64,000 nucleotides of DNA from Microvirga sp. 17 mud 1-3 (GTDB lineage Bacteria; Pseudomonadota; Alphaproteobacteria; Rhizobiales; Beijerinckiaceae), in the NCBI RefSeq assembly GCF_003151255.1, contig NZ_CP029481.1, forward strand, positions 558,001-622,000. The letters are read 5' to 3'. This document shows, in pieces, positions 1-9,955 of this stretch. Each line of letters opens with the position of its first letter. The stretch's first letter is position 1. The notes beneath the pieces were generated by a model. The model was given only the letters and a program-made list of their open reading frames with translations. It was not told the origin of the DNA and made no database searches. A program made the position numbers and the translations under genes.

Positions 1-48
1 TTTTCTTTTGAGCGGGCAGGCCGAGAGCGCCGCCTGATGCGAACACAA

Positions 49-2799
49 TCAGGCGGCAGCCTCCGCAGCCCGTACAGCCTCCTCCAGGCGCGCCATTCGC
101 GACTCGACGGCCAGTTCCACCAGACTGTCGAGGAGCATCGTGGCGGTCGGATCAGCCATCGGCTCGTCCCGGAACAGACGGAAGGTCGAAGCCACGATCC
201 GCCCGCGCCCATAGGAGCGTTCCACGCCAAGCGCCACGGGCTTGTGGATCCAGCCGACGACGAGCCCAGCGAAGACACGAGCCTGGAAGTCGAGCAGGTT
301 GCAGCCGGAAATGACGTAGTCAGGGATGACGCGGTCCATGGTCTCGTCGAGGAGCGGGCCGCTCGGGAAGCGGGCGAAATGTCCCGCCCGGCGCAGCCAC
401 GCGAACGACGATGCCCAGTCGCCGCGCCAAAGGGTGCCGTCGCGGGACTTGACCTGTACGTTCTGCCAATGAGGAAAGAACGGATACAGGCTGAGTTCGG
501 TTTCCGGCAGGAGCAGAAGGCTCGCGCCCTGGCGGACGTGGTCGGCAATGGCCTTGTCGTGGCTGCGCGAGACCACGATGGCGGCCTCCTCGAGGCTGCG
601 TGCCAGGGTATATCCCATCAGCTTCATCCGTTCCCGGATATCCTCGTCCGGTGACCAGATCGGTTGCCGCGCATGGGAGGGCTTGCCGCGTTGCGCATGG
701 ATGGCGAAGTCCACGTGGTTCTGCGCGACGAGGCGTCCGTCGGAGGCTCGCAGCTCAAGGGAGAGGCGCCGCAGAGCCGGCTCGCTGAGTTCGGGGACCG
801 GAAGGTCCACATTGCCGAGATCGAGCACCGTTGGCGCTTCCAGTCGCGGGATCGGGAGGCGACGTGTCTCGTCGCACAGGCGGATTTCCAGCTGGCAATC
901 TTCCAGGACAGGTCCGGCGCCATGGGCAATGGAGAGCTGGAGGCTCGCCGTCTCGCCCGTCCAGTACGAGACGCGCTCCCATTTCGGCACGATGACCGTA
1001 TCGGCGTTGATGATGTGGAACAGCTCGTGGAAGACCCGCGGATTGCGGCGCATGTCGAGGAGACCGTTCGACTCCCAGTGACAGTCGTGGAGCTCGGTGA
1101 TGACATAGCCGGCCAGGCTGGGCTTACGCCGCATCGCCTCGATTTCATACTTCAGGGCGCGGAATTGCTGCCACTGCGCCGCCATCACGAAGCGGCGCAG
1201 ATCGCCGAACACGCGGTCCATGCTCCAGTCGGAAAACCGGTTCTCGACGCCGTGGGCATACATGACACCCTCGCCCCAATCATGCCCGGTCTCGAACCAC
1301 CAGGGCTCCTCGCCCTTGTCGTTGCGCAGATCCTTCGGATAGGGCAGGCCCCAGTTGCCGAACTCGGAACACATGAGCGGCTCGCGCCCTGTAATCACTG
1401 CGTCGCCATGGGGCGAGTACAGCCAGGAGGCCCGTGCCGCGAGCTCGTCCACGAACCTGTCCCACTCGTCGCGGTGGTCCGGCACGGCCGCATAGAAGTG
1501 ATAATCGGCGATGTCCGATTCCACGTGAAAGCTCGGAGCGAGCGGCGAATTGTCCACGACCAGGCGGGTCGGATCGTAAGCCTTGAGCCAGGCGAAGGTG
1601 CGCTTCAGCCAATCACGATGGTCGGGATCGTTGACGAGGTCGACGCCCCAGTTCTCGTTGATAATCGTCCAGATGATGATCGACGGATGGTTGCCGTCCC
1701 GGTCGACGATGCCCTTCAGGAGCTTTTCCTTGCGTCCGCGAGAACGATCGGTCGCCATGCCGCCGTTGGGCAGCTCCGTCCAGATGAGCAGGCCCATCCG
1801 GTCGGCGACCTCGTAGTACCGCGGATCCGCTGCCTTGATGTGGCAGCGCAGGCAATTGAGGCCGAGCTCCTTCGCCTTGCGGAACTGGTCCTCGAGAAAC
1901 TCCACGGAGGGCACCGTGCAGATCGTATCGGGATAGTAGTCCTGATCGAGAGCTGCGCGCAGATAGAGCGGCTCGCCGTTCAGGTAGAACTTGCCGTCGC
2001 GGGTCTCGATGGTGCGGAAGCCGAAATGGTCGCCGAGCTCGTCACGGGGAGCGCCGTCCCGGACCAGAGACAGACGGATCGTGTAGAGGTGAGGTTCGTC
2101 CGGTGACCATGACTTGACATCCGCGAGGGTGAAGTCGAACGGCATGCTGGTCACACCGGCCTGAATCCCATGCGTTTCATCGAGGACCAGCGTCCCTGAG
2201 GGATCGCGCACCTCGATGCGGATCTCGGCCGTATCGCTGAGGGGGCGGGCGAAGAAAACGCCGGCCGTAACATGGCCCGTCTCCCGCTTGGGCACGAGAC
2301 GAATGCGCGTCATGTGGTCGGGAATGCGGCGCTCGAGAAACACCGATTGCCAGATGCCGGACAGGGGCCCGTACCAGCTCTGCTTCCCAAAGGGAATCTC
2401 GGCAAAAGGGGAATCGGGGAATTCGGCCGGATTGTCGGTGGGAGAATCCACCCGCACCTTGATCTCGTTCGGGCCGGGCTTGAGATAGGGCGTCACGTCG
2501 AAGGAAAACGGCAGGAACCCACCTTCGTTCGTCCCGACAGGCTCGCCGTTCACGAAGACTTTCGCGTTGTGAAAAACCGCCCCGAAGCGCAGCCATATGC
2601 TGTCGCCGAGCCAGTCTTCCGGAATGTCGAGAAGCCTGCGGTAAATCCCGATGCCGGCACGCATCCGGAGATCGTGAAACTGGGCCTGCCAAGGGCTTGG
2701 GACCACGATCTCGCGCACTTCTGCCGGGCCGGGCATTCGGTCGTCGGCCACGTGCAAAAATTCCCAGTTCCCATCCAAGCTGATGCGATTGTCTTGCAT
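49..2799 (-). CDS. Glycoside hydrolase family 2 protein (beta-glucuronidase/galactosidase-like)
   Basis: A 916-residue GH2-type glycosidase that probably removes a terminal beta-linked sugar from an oligosaccharide. There is no signal peptide, so it should act in the cytoplasm. Visible order: N-terminal jelly-roll sugar-binding domain (about residues 1-165), Ig-like domain (about 170-265), TIM barrel (about 270-600). In the barrel, WTIINENWG carries the predicted acid/base Glu382 and MCSEFGNWG the nucleophile Glu479. About 300 further residues follow; their end (about 730-900) looks like the non-catalytic glutamine-amidotransferase-like domain found in some beta-galactosidases. A good ribosome site (AAGGAGTTGTC) precedes the ATG. 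The exact sugar cannot be read from sequence. The family call is firm; the substrate is unknown. Confidence 0.85.
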   Translation of the reverse strand: MQDNRISLDGNWEFLHVADDRMPGPAEVREIVVPSPWQAQFHDLRMRAGIGIYRRLLDIPEDWLGDSIWLRFGAVFHNAKVFVNGEPVGTNEGGFLPFSFDVTPYLKPGPNEIKVRVDSPTDNPAEFPDSPFAEIPFGKQSWYGPLSGIWQSVFLERRIPDHMTRIRLVPKRETGHVTAGVFFARPLSDTAEIRIEVRDPSGTLVLDETHGIQAGVTSMPFDFTLADVKSWSPDEPHLYTIRLSLVRDGAPRDELGDHFGFRTIETRDGKFYLNGEPLYLRAALDQDYYPDTICTVPSVEFLEDQFRKAKELGLNCLRCHIKAADPRYYEVADRMGLLIWTELPNGGMATDRSRGRKEKLLKGIVDRDGNHPSIIIWTIINENWGVDLVNDPDHRDWLKRTFAWLKAYDPTRLVVDNSPLAPSFHVESDIADYHFYAAVPDHRDEWDRFVDELAARASWLYSPHGDAVITGREPLMCSEFGNWGLPYPKDLRNDKGEEPWWFETGHDWGEGVMYAHGVENRFSDWSMDRVFGDLRRFVMAAQWQQFRALKYEIEAMRRKPSLAGYVITELHDCHWESNGLLDMRRNPRVFHELFHIINADTVIVPKWERVSYWTGETASLQLSIAHGAGPVLEDCQLEIRLCDETRRLPIPRLEAPTVLDLGNVDLPVPELSEPALRRLSLELRASDGRLVAQNHVDFAIHAQRGKPSHARQPIWSPDEDIRERMKLMGYTLARSLEEAAIVVSRSHDKAIADHVRQGASLLLLPETELSLYPFFPHWQNVQVKSRDGTLWRGDWASSFAWLRRAGHFARFPSGPLLDETMDRVIPDYVISGCNLLDFQARVFAGLVVGWIHKPVALGVERSYGRGRIVASTFRLFRDEPMADPTATMLLDSLVELAVESRMARLEEAVRAAEAAA

Positions 2800-3064
2800 G
2801 ACAACTCCTTGAATCAGCGATTACCCAAGGGCATTCAAAGCGGCAAAAACATGACTGAGAGGGCGAGGAGCGGCGCTTTCGGCATCGGCGGTGCCGGATC
2901 CGTCTCCGAACATCGATTGTTCCGACATTTTTCGATCCGTGATCCCTTTTCCGGCGCCTTGTCCCGGTCTGACTCCTCAACGGCCAAACCCTGACATTGG
3001 ATCCCCCGCGAGGGTCCCGGGCCTCCGACAGGCAGCCGGACGGGAGGGAGCTCACGTCCATGGA
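2800..3064. other. Divergent intergenic region, no gene seen
   Basis: This stretch separates the minus-strand glycosidase from the plus-strand 95-residue protein. I see the glycosidase ribosome site at its left edge but no credible ORF, RNA gene or repeat. The stress-type promoter of the right-hand gene begins at 3065. Confidence 0.5.
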
Positions 3065-3089
3065 GGAACCGCTCCTGTCATGTGACGTT
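3065..3089 (+). promoter_or_regulatory. EcfG-type general stress promoter (GGAAC-N16-CGTT)
   Basis: An exact GGAAC (3065-3069) and CGTT (3086-3089) are separated by 16 bases. This is the consensus of PhyR/EcfG-controlled promoters in Methylobacterium and other Hyphomicrobiales. It lies 56 bases upstream of the ATG at 3146. Confidence 0.65.
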
Positions 3090-3145
3090 GGCCTTCCACA
3101 GTCGAGCCTCGCGGCTCGGCAGATTCCCCAGCAACGAGGCTCACA

Positions 3146-3433
3146 ATGACTCGAATTGTTCCTGACGACCGCGCGCGGCAAGGCCCCCCGGGCCGGCCCG
3201 TGCTCGGCGTACTGATCGGAGGCTTGGTCCTGTGTGCCATCCTTCTTGGCGGTTACTTCATCTGGGCCAGCAGGACGGTGCCGGACGATCCCGGACAGGC
3301 GGCCTCCCGCGCGGCAGTGACCGGCTCGCCTTCCGGCTCCTCGGCAAATCCGACGGATCGCACATCCCCGGCCAACCCCGCCTATCCGGCGCCTACGGAT
3401 CCTTCCGCCACAGGCACCACGAAGACGAAGTGA
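3146..3433 (+). CDS. Small single-pass membrane protein, probable stress gene
   Basis: A 95-residue protein of unknown function. Residues 1-18 are polar and basic. Residues about 19-42 form one hydrophobic segment (VLGVLIGGLVLCAILLGG). The rest is a Ser/Pro/Thr/Ala-rich tail with no Cys, which reads as a disordered domain, probably periplasmic. The gene stands alone between an exact EcfG-type promoter and a strong hairpin terminator, so it should be a monocistronic general-stress gene. A ribosome site is weak (CGAGGCTCACA before the ATG). No domain family is recognised. Confidence 0.6.
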   Translation: MTRIVPDDRARQGPPGRPVLGVLIGGLVLCAILLGGYFIWASRTVPDDPGQAASRAAVTGSPSGSSANPTDRTSPANPAYPAPTDPSATGTTKTK

Positions 3434-3455
3434 TTGCAGAGCGTTGAACTCCATC

Positions 3456-3485
3456 CCGGGAGCGGTGGATCGCCACCGCTCCCGG
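3456..3485 (+). terminator. Hairpin terminator after the small membrane protein
   Basis: A perfect 13-bp stem (3456-3468 with 3473-3485) closes an ATCG loop. It is followed by a T-rich stretch (GTCCTTCTT) and begins 22 bases past the stop codon. Confidence 0.7.
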
Positions 3486-3576
3486 TCCTTCTTGCCAACG
3501 CCCTCTCGGGCGGCGACTTTTCGCCTTATTGATTCGCATAACGAGCCTTCAAAGAGTTGCGACGGGGCGAAACCGC

Positions 3577-6108
3577 ATGACATGGACGGGACGAGGGCGG
3601 CTTCTTCTGGCCGCGATGCTGGCTTTCGGGATCACCACGGCCGGCCTGGCTCAAGGGCCGAAGAGCCCCCCGGCTGCCCCCGCGCAAACCCAGGCTCCAG
3701 CACCTGCCCCTGCGGCAGCAACGCCGCCGGCTCCTGCGATCTCGGCAGACACGAAAGCGGTGCGGGCCAAGCTCGACGGTTTCAAGGCCGATCTCGAGCA
3801 GAAGGAACTGGCGATCCAGGGACGCGCGCAATCCGACGCGGAACTCCAGAATCTCAGGCAGCAGCTCGAACCCATTATCGGCAGTATCCGCGCCATTATC
3901 GCCGAACAGGCGCCCAAGCTCGAAGCCAGCAAGGCTCGGCTGGCCCAGCTCGGGCCCAAGCCCAAGGAGGGCGAGCCTGACGAGAGCGCCGATGCCGCCC
4001 GGGACCGCAGCGAGCGCGAGGCGGCCGTGGCCGAGCTCGACGAGACCCAGCGGCTCAGCCGGGCGCTCCTCGTCCAGGCGGAGCAGCTCGATGCCCAGAT
4101 CAGCGATCTTCGCCGGGCCGGGTTCACCCGTGCCCTGTTCGAGAAAAGCGACAGCATCCTTAGTCTCGGGCTGTGGATGGACGTCATTCAGGCCGTTCCG
4201 CGGGAGCTGCGGGCGCAGAAGATCACCTTCGGCGACACGCTTGGCCAGATGCAGCGCAGCGCCACTCTCGGCGTCCTGCTCCTCATCGGCCTGTCCCTGG
4301 GCGTGGCCATCGCCCTCTATGCCGGTCGCCGGTCGATTGCGCCACGCCTGGTGCGGCGCGACCCGGCCATTCTCGACCCGGCCCGGCGCAGCCGGCTTCT
4401 CGCGGCTTTCGCGGTTCTCCTCCTGGGCACGGTCCCGGCCATTGCGGGGAGCTGGATCTTCTGGATCGCCTTCGACGCGGTCGATCTTTTTCCGCCCCGC
4501 CTGGAACAGGTCGTCGCCGCCATCCTGCGCGGCATCGCGTTCATCGCCTTCGTGCGGGCCCTCCTCGACGCCATCCTGGCCCCGGACCACGGATCATGGC
4601 GACTGGTTTCGGTGAGCGAGGCGTCGGCCGGGCGCATCATGAGCTTCGGCATCACTCTGGCGACCGTCATGGTGGTCGGAAAGGTGCTCGATTCCTTCAA
4701 TCAGGCAATTGCGGCGGCCCTGCCCATCACGGTCGTCACGCGGGCGGTGTTTGCCCTGGCCTCGGCTCTCATCTTCGCCGAATTGCTGCGCCGTTTCGCG
4801 TCGCGGGCGAACCAGGACGAGGCCTGCCTCGGCCCCTATGTGGCGCCTGAGGTTTCCATCGGCGGACCTCTGCGGACATTGGGCTGGATCGTTGTCGCCA
4901 TCGTCGTCGGCAGCGTTCTCGGCGGCTATGTGGCGCTGGCGTCCTTCATGGTGGACCAGGCCGTCTGGATCTCCATCCTCGTGGCCCTGCTGATCCTCAT
5001 GATCGCCCTGGCGGACGAATTCATCAGCAATACCTTCAGGACCCAGAGCCGCGTCTCGACGATGCTCCAGGCCAATACGGGCCTGCGCCGGCGCTCCCTG
5101 GAGCAGATCGGCGTGCTGGTGAGCGGCGCATTGCGGCTGGCCATCATCATCATGGCGATCCTGCTCGCCCTGGCTCCGTGGGGGATCGAATCCACCGACC
5201 TGGTAGGCTCCCTGCGGGCGGTCTTCTTCGGTTTCAGCGTCGGGGACGTGACGATTTCCCTGTCGTCGATCCTCATCGCGGCGCTCCTGTTCACCGTCGG
5301 CTTCACGGTGACACGGGTTATCCAGCGCTGGCTCGACAACACGTTCCTGCCGGCGACGGAGCTCGATGCGGGCCTGCGGAACTCCATCCGCACGGCGGCG
5401 GGCTATGTGGGCGTCATCTCGGCGGGCGTCATCGCCTTCACTTATCTAGGCCTCAGCCTGGAGCGGGTCACGATCGTTGCCGGCGCGCTGTCGGTCGGTA
5501 TCGGTTTCGGCCTGCAATCCATCGTCAACAACTTCATCTCAGGCCTCATCCTGCTCTGGGAGCGGCCCATCCGCGTCGGCGATCTCGTCGTGGTGGGCGA
5601 CGGGGAGGGGTACGTACGCCGGATCAATGTGCGCTCCACGGAGATCCAGACCTTCGACCGCTCGACCCTCATCGTGCCGAACTCGAACCTCATCTCGGGC
5701 ATCGTCCGCAACCGGGTCCGCAACGACCGGATCGGGCGCGTGCTCGTGTCTCTGCCGGTTCCCCGCGCGTCGGACCCGGATCATGTGGCGGAGATCATGC
5801 GGCAGAGCGCCCTGGCGCACCGGGAGGTGATGAGCGAGCCGGCCGCGCGGGTGATCTTCAAAAAGGTCACGGAGAACACCATCGATTTCGATCTCGTCTG
5901 CTTCGTCGACGACATCGATTCGGCGGGCCGCGTCGCGAGCGATCTGTATTTCGAAATCTTCCGTAAGCTGCGCGAGGAGGGGACCGGCGCGCCGCCTCCG
6001 GCGCCCGCCCAGCCGCCTGCGCCGCCGAAGGAGGAAGAGGAGCCGGAGGCCAAGCCCAAGGCCGCCCAGGACGAGGATGAAGGCTTAACCCTTCTCAAGG
6101 ATAAGTAG
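3577..6108 (+). CDS. Mechanosensitive ion channel family protein (DUF3772 plus MscS)
   Basis: A large MscS-type channel of 843 residues that should open under membrane tension and release solutes during osmotic downshock. I chose the ATG at 3577 rather than an in-frame TTG at 3529 because it gives a clean signal peptide ending GLAQ. Next come an Ala/Pro-rich linker and a coiled-coil periplasmic domain of the DUF3772 type (to about residue 215). Roughly ten membrane segments follow. The MscS core (about 600-790) has the pore helix VGIGFGLQSIVNNFISG and the beta-domain motif VGDLVVVGDGEG. The tail is Pro/Glu/Lys-rich and cytoplasmic. The downstream CAP lipoprotein starts 5 bases after the stop, so the two are probably cotranscribed. 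Confidence 0.9.
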   Translation: MTWTGRGRLLLAAMLAFGITTAGLAQGPKSPPAAPAQTQAPAPAPAAATPPAPAISADTKAVRAKLDGFKADLEQKELAIQGRAQSDAELQNLRQQLEPIIGSIRAIIAEQAPKLEASKARLAQLGPKPKEGEPDESADAARDRSEREAAVAELDETQRLSRALLVQAEQLDAQISDLRRAGFTRALFEKSDSILSLGLWMDVIQAVPRELRAQKITFGDTLGQMQRSATLGVLLLIGLSLGVAIALYAGRRSIAPRLVRRDPAILDPARRSRLLAAFAVLLLGTVPAIAGSWIFWIAFDAVDLFPPRLEQVVAAILRGIAFIAFVRALLDAILAPDHGSWRLVSVSEASAGRIMSFGITLATVMVVGKVLDSFNQAIAAALPITVVTRAVFALASALIFAELLRRFASRANQDEACLGPYVAPEVSIGGPLRTLGWIVVAIVVGSVLGGYVALASFMVDQAVWISILVALLILMIALADEFISNTFRTQSRVSTMLQANTGLRRRSLEQIGVLVSGALRLAIIIMAILLALAPWGIESTDLVGSLRAVFFGFSVGDVTISLSSILIAALLFTVGFTVTRVIQRWLDNTFLPATELDAGLRNSIRTAAGYVGVISAGVIAFTYLGLSLERVTIVAGALSVGIGFGLQSIVNNFISGLILLWERPIRVGDLVVVGDGEGYVRRINVRSTEIQTFDRSTLIVPNSNLISGIVRNRVRNDRIGRVLVSLPVPRASDPDHVAEIMRQSALAHREVMSEPAARVIFKKVTENTIDFDLVCFVDDIDSAGRVASDLYFEIFRKLREEGTGAPPPAPAQPPAPPKEEEEPEAKPKAAQDEDEGLTLLKDK

Positions 6109-6113
6109 GCCTC

Positions 6114-6611
6114 ATGAAAAACCTCACCCTCCTCAGCGTCCTGGCGCTCGCGCTCGCGGCCTGCCAAGGCACGCCCCCGGCCAGCCGCACCGGAACCCCG
6201 AGCTTTTACGCATCCATGGCCAGGGCGGATGCCACGGTCGATGCCGCCATGGCCCGCGACATGATCAACGCCTATCGCCGCAACAAGGGCCTTCCGCCCC
6301 TGGCGCTCGACCCGGAGCTCCAGGCAGCCGCCGAGTCCGAGGCGCGGGCCATGGCGGCGGCCGACCGGCCGAGCTCGGCGGATGCCTTCAAGGCCCGCCT
6401 GGCCTCAGCCGGATACAAAGCCCCAGCCGCGAACCTGTCGGCCGGCTATCACACCCTGGCCGAGGCCTTCTCGGGCTGGCGCGAGAGCCCGCAACACGAC
6501 CGGGTCCTCACGGATCCCCAGGCCTCCCGGATCGCCATCGCGACCGCTTATACGCCAAGCTCGAAATACAAGGTCTACTGGGCTCTCGCGGTGGCGGCCG
6601 ACAGGCGCTGA
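6114..6611 (+). CDS. CAP (SCP-like) domain lipoprotein
   Basis: A 165-residue secreted lipoprotein with a CAP/SCP domain. The N-terminus is a lipoprotein signal with lipobox LAAC, so Cys17 should be acylated. The domain starts at about residue 42 with INAYRRNKGLPPLALDPELQ, typical of bacterial CAP proteins, and includes the SPQHDRVLTDP segment. Bacterial CAP proteins lack a well-established enzymatic role. It is close-coupled to the upstream MscS-type channel gene (5-base gap) and probably acts in the cell envelope. Confidence 0.8.
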   Translation: MKNLTLLSVLALALAACQGTPPASRTGTPSFYASMARADATVDAAMARDMINAYRRNKGLPPLALDPELQAAAESEARAMAAADRPSSADAFKARLASAGYKAPAANLSAGYHTLAEAFSGWRESPQHDRVLTDPQASRIAIATAYTPSSKYKVYWALAVAADRR

Positions 6612-6788
6612 CCGGTCTTCCGACGCCAGAGCGGGGCTTTTCCCGAACAAAGTCACGGGAACGCCGTTGATTGTCGCAGGCTTCGCTTTATGAAGCAGGC
6701 CCCGGGACAGCGAGGGCGATGCGATGCAGGGACGGGTTTGGGCAGGCTCCGGCTCTTGGGCCGGGAGGATTGCGGCGGGTGACGGCGC

Positions 6789-8600
6789 ATGTGGCTGATC
6801 CGTCTTTATGTCCGCGTCCTGGGCCAGCTCGGCTCCGATCTCCGGATCGGGGCGCTCCTGGCCATGGCGAACGTGGCCCTCGCCATCTCGGCCTTCGCCG
6901 AGCCCATCCTGTTCGGCCGCATCATCGACGTGCTGACCCGGGCCCAGACCCCGAACGCGGCGCCGATCACCTTCTCGGACCTCCTGCCCCTCATCCTGGC
7001 CTGGGTCGCGTTCGGCTTCTTCTCCATCGGCGCCGGAGTGCTCGTCGCGCTCCATGCGGACCGGCTCTCCCATCGGCGCCGCCTGGCCGTGATCGCGAAC
7101 TATTTCGAGCACGTCCTGGAGCTGCCGCTGGCCTTCCACACATCGACCCATTCAGGACGGGTCCTGAAGGTGATGCTGGAAGGCTCCAACGGCATGGCCT
7201 GGCTCTGGCTCGGCTTCTTCCGCGAACATTTCGCGGCACTGATCGCCCTTGTCATTCTGCTGCCCCTGACGGTGTTCCTCAACTGGCGCCTTGGGCTCCT
7301 CCTTGTTGCCCTCATGGGCGTTTTCGCGGTGGTGACGACCATCGTGCTGCGCAAGACCGAGAGCCTCCAGGGCGCTGTCGAGCGCTATCATTCGAGCCTC
7401 GCGGAGCATGCCTCGGATGCCCTCGGCAACGTCCCGGTGATCCAGTCCTTCACGCGGGTCGAGGCGGAGGCCGGGTCCCTGCGGGCCATCATCGGCCAGC
7501 TCCTCCAGGCACAGAATCCGGTGCTCTCCTGGTGGGCGGTCGCGTCGGTGGCATCGCGCGCGTCCGCGACCATTACCGTCACGGCGATTTTCCTCGTCGG
7601 CACGGGGCTTCACCTGAACGGCCTTGCGACCATCGGCGAGGTCGTGATGTTCATGAGCATCGCCACGATGCTGATCGCGCGGCTGGAGCAGGCGGTGAGC
7701 TTCGTGAATCAGCTCTTCATGCAGGCGCCGAAAATGCGGGAGTTCTTCGAGATTCTCGATACGGCGCCGGCGGTCCGCGACCGCCCCAATGCCAAGGAAA
7801 TTCCGCGCTTCGCCGGAAAGGTCGCGTTCGAGGACGTGAGCTTCTCGTATGACGGCAAGCGTCCGGCGATTCAGGACGTCACCTTCACGGCCCAGCCGGG
7901 CGAGACGATGGCCCTCGTTGGCGCTACAGGGTCCGGCAAGTCGACGACGCTCGGGCTCCTGCACCGGGCTTTCGATCCCCAATCCGGCGCCATCCGCATC
8001 GACGACATCGATATCCGGGACCTCACCCTGTCCTCGCTCCGGCGCAATATCGGCGTGGTGTTCCAGGAGCCGATGCTCTTTGCACGCACGATCCGCGAGA
8101 ACCTTCAGGTCGGGAGGCCGGACGCCACCGATGCCGAGATGATCGAGGCCCTGGAGCGCGCGCAGGCGGTGGAGTTCATCTCCCGCCAGGCCGCAGGGCT
8201 CGATACCCTGATCGGAGAGCGCGGGCGCTCCCTGTCCGGCGGCGAGCGTCAGCGGCTCTCCATTGCCCGGGCTCTCCTGAAGAACCCGCCGATCCTGATC
8301 CTCGACGAGGCGACGAGCGCCCTCGATGCCGCAACCGAGCGAAAGCTGCAGTTGGCCCTCGACGAGGTCATGAAAGGCCGGACGACCTTCGTCATCGCCC
8401 ACCGGCTTGCGACGATCCGCAATGCCGACCGGATCCTGGTCTTCGATCAGGGGCAGATCGTCGAATCCGGCACCTTCGACGAACTCGTCGCCCAGGGCGG
8501 GCGCTTCGCGGAGCTGGCGAAGGCGCAGTTCATCGCCAGCGAGGAGACCGCGCAGCGCCGGCCCGAGTCGGGCCGTCTGGAGGCGGTGCCGCTGCCGTAA
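6789..8600 (+). CDS. ndvA: Cyclic beta-1,2-glucan ABC exporter, fused permease and ATPase
   Basis: A 603-residue half-size ABC exporter of the NdvA/ChvA type. This family moves cyclic beta-1,2-glucans from cytoplasm to periplasm, where they serve osmotic adaptation and host interaction. Six membrane helices occupy about residues 18-310. The ATPase follows with Walker [10 protein letters not shown] (about 378), signature LSGGE (about 482) and Walker [13 protein letters not shown] (about 501). The usual length is 585-605 residues. The ABC exporter call is firm. The glucan substrate rests on overall resemblance to NdvA, since no glucan synthase gene lies nearby. It ends 21 bases from the convergent CorC-like gene. 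Confidence 0.82.
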   Translation: MWLIRLYVRVLGQLGSDLRIGALLAMANVALAISAFAEPILFGRIIDVLTRAQTPNAAPITFSDLLPLILAWVAFGFFSIGAGVLVALHADRLSHRRRLAVIANYFEHVLELPLAFHTSTHSGRVLKVMLEGSNGMAWLWLGFFREHFAALIALVILLPLTVFLNWRLGLLLVALMGVFAVVTTIVLRKTESLQGAVERYHSSLAEHASDALGNVPVIQSFTRVEAEAGSLRAIIGQLLQAQNPVLSWWAVASVASRASATITVTAIFLVGTGLHLNGLATIGEVVMFMSIATMLIARLEQAVSFVNQLFMQAPKMREFFEILDTAPAVRDRPNAKEIPRFAGKVAFEDVSFSYDGKRPAIQDVTFTAQPGETMALVGATGSGKSTTLGLLHRAFDPQSGAIRIDDIDIRDLTLSSLRRNIGVVFQEPMLFARTIRENLQVGRPDATDAEMIEALERAQAVEFISRQAAGLDTLIGERGRSLSGGERQRLSIARALLKNPPILILDEATSALDAATERKLQLALDEVMKGRTTFVIAHRLATIRNADRILVFDQGQIVESGTFDELVAQGGRFAELAKAQFIASEETAQRRPESGRLEAVPLP

Positions 8601-8621
8601 GGCAAATTCCGGCTGCGGGCT

Positions 8622-9953
8622 TCAGGCCCGGTTTCGCCGCGCCACCAGCGCGGATGCCTCGTCGGCTTTCCGGGCGATCGCCAGGGGCGTGATCCTGAGG
8701 GCCGTGATCCGGTTGCGCGACTTGCGCAGGACCTGGAAGCGGAAGCCGTGGAAGGTGAAGATCTGGCCCGTATCCGGGATCGCCTGGGCCTCGTGGATGA
8801 CGAGCCCGGCAATGGTCGTCGCCTCCTCGTCGGGCAGGTTCCAGTCCATGACCCGGTTGAGGTCGCGGATCGGCACGGAGCCGTCCACGTTCACGGAGCC
8901 GTTCGGCTGCGGCCGCACGCCCTGAACGGACAGGTCGTGCTCGTCCTTGATGTCGCCGACGATCTCCTCGAGGATGTCCTCGAGGGTAATGAGGCCCATC
9001 ACCTCGCCGTATTCGTCGACCACGAGCGCGAAGTGGGTCTTCTTGGCCAGGAAGGCCTTGAGCTGGTCGCGCAGGGACGTGGTGTCGGGCACGAACCAGC
9101 TTTCCAGCGCGATGCTCTCCACCGAGAGCCTGCTCGCGTCACCGCCGACGGCGTCGAGGGCCCGGAGAAGGTCCTTGGCGTGGAGGACGCCGATGATGTT
9201 CTCCTGGCTGCCCCGCCAAAGCGGCAGGCGCGTATAGGGGGAAGACAGCACCTCGCGCACGATATCCTCGGACGAGAGGTCGGCATTGATGGTGCGCATC
9301 TTGGTGCGGTGAACCATCACCTCGGAGACGCTCAGCTCCTCCAGGTCCAGGAGACCGCCCACCATGTCGCGCTCCACCTTGGCGACGTTGCCTTCCCGAT
9401 GCAGAAGATCGAGCTGGCCGCGGAGTTCCTCGCTGGCGGACAGGATCGGTGTGTTGGCGCCGATCCGGATGCCGAACGGCCGCAGCATGAGGCGCACCAG
9501 GCGCTCGATGGCTATGGCCAGGGGGCCGATGATCGCCACCACCCAGGTCATAGGCCGCGACAGGGCCAGGGACACGGTGTCGGGGGACGAAATGGCGATG
9601 GTCTTCGGCATCACCTCCGCGAAGACGATCACGAGGACCGACATGATGACGGTCGCATAGAGCGCTCCGCCGTCGCCGAAGATCGCCACGAGCACGCTGG
9701 TCGCAAAGGCCGAGACGCCGATATTGACGATGTTGTTGCCGATCAGAACCGTGCCGATGAGGCGCTCACGCATCTGGAGCAGGCGGTTCACCAGGGCGGC
9801 GCGCCCGTCGCCGTTCTTCTCCAGGAAGAGCATGCGCGAGCGTGAGGCGCCCGTGAAGGCGGTCTCGCCGGCCGAGAAGAAGGCCGAGAGAAGCAGGCAG
9901 AAGATCACGACCAGGGCCGCGACCCAGAGCTCGCCGGAGGAATCCTCGATCAT
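8622..9953 (-). CDS. HlyC/CorC family protein (CNNM, CBS pair, CorC_HlyC domain)
   Basis: A 443-residue membrane protein of the CorC/hemolysin-C family, linked in other bacteria to magnesium or cobalt export. Residues 1-200 form the CNNM (DUF21) membrane domain with SAGETAFTGASRSRM. About 205-330 hold two CBS domains, and about 345-425 the C-terminal CorC_HlyC domain. The ATG at 9953 is preferred over an in-frame TTG at 9959 that overlaps the aroB stop. It is the last gene of a tight minus-strand aroK-aroB-corC run, an arrangement common in Rhizobiales. The ion transported cannot be read from sequence. Confidence 0.88.
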   Translation of the reverse strand: MIEDSSGELWVAALVVIFCLLLSAFFSAGETAFTGASRSRMLFLEKNGDGRAALVNRLLQMRERLIGTVLIGNNIVNIGVSAFATSVLVAIFGDGGALYATVIMSVLVIVFAEVMPKTIAISSPDTVSLALSRPMTWVVAIIGPLAIAIERLVRLMLRPFGIRIGANTPILSASEELRGQLDLLHREGNVAKVERDMVGGLLDLEELSVSEVMVHRTKMRTINADLSSEDIVREVLSSPYTRLPLWRGSQENIIGVLHAKDLLRALDAVGGDASRLSVESIALESWFVPDTTSLRDQLKAFLAKKTHFALVVDEYGEVMGLITLEDILEEIVGDIKDEHDLSVQGVRPQPNGSVNVDGSVPIRDLNRVMDWNLPDEEATTIAGLVIHEAQAIPDTGQIFTFHGFRFQVLRKSRNRITALRITPLAIARKADEASALVARRNRA

Positions 9954-9955
9954 GG

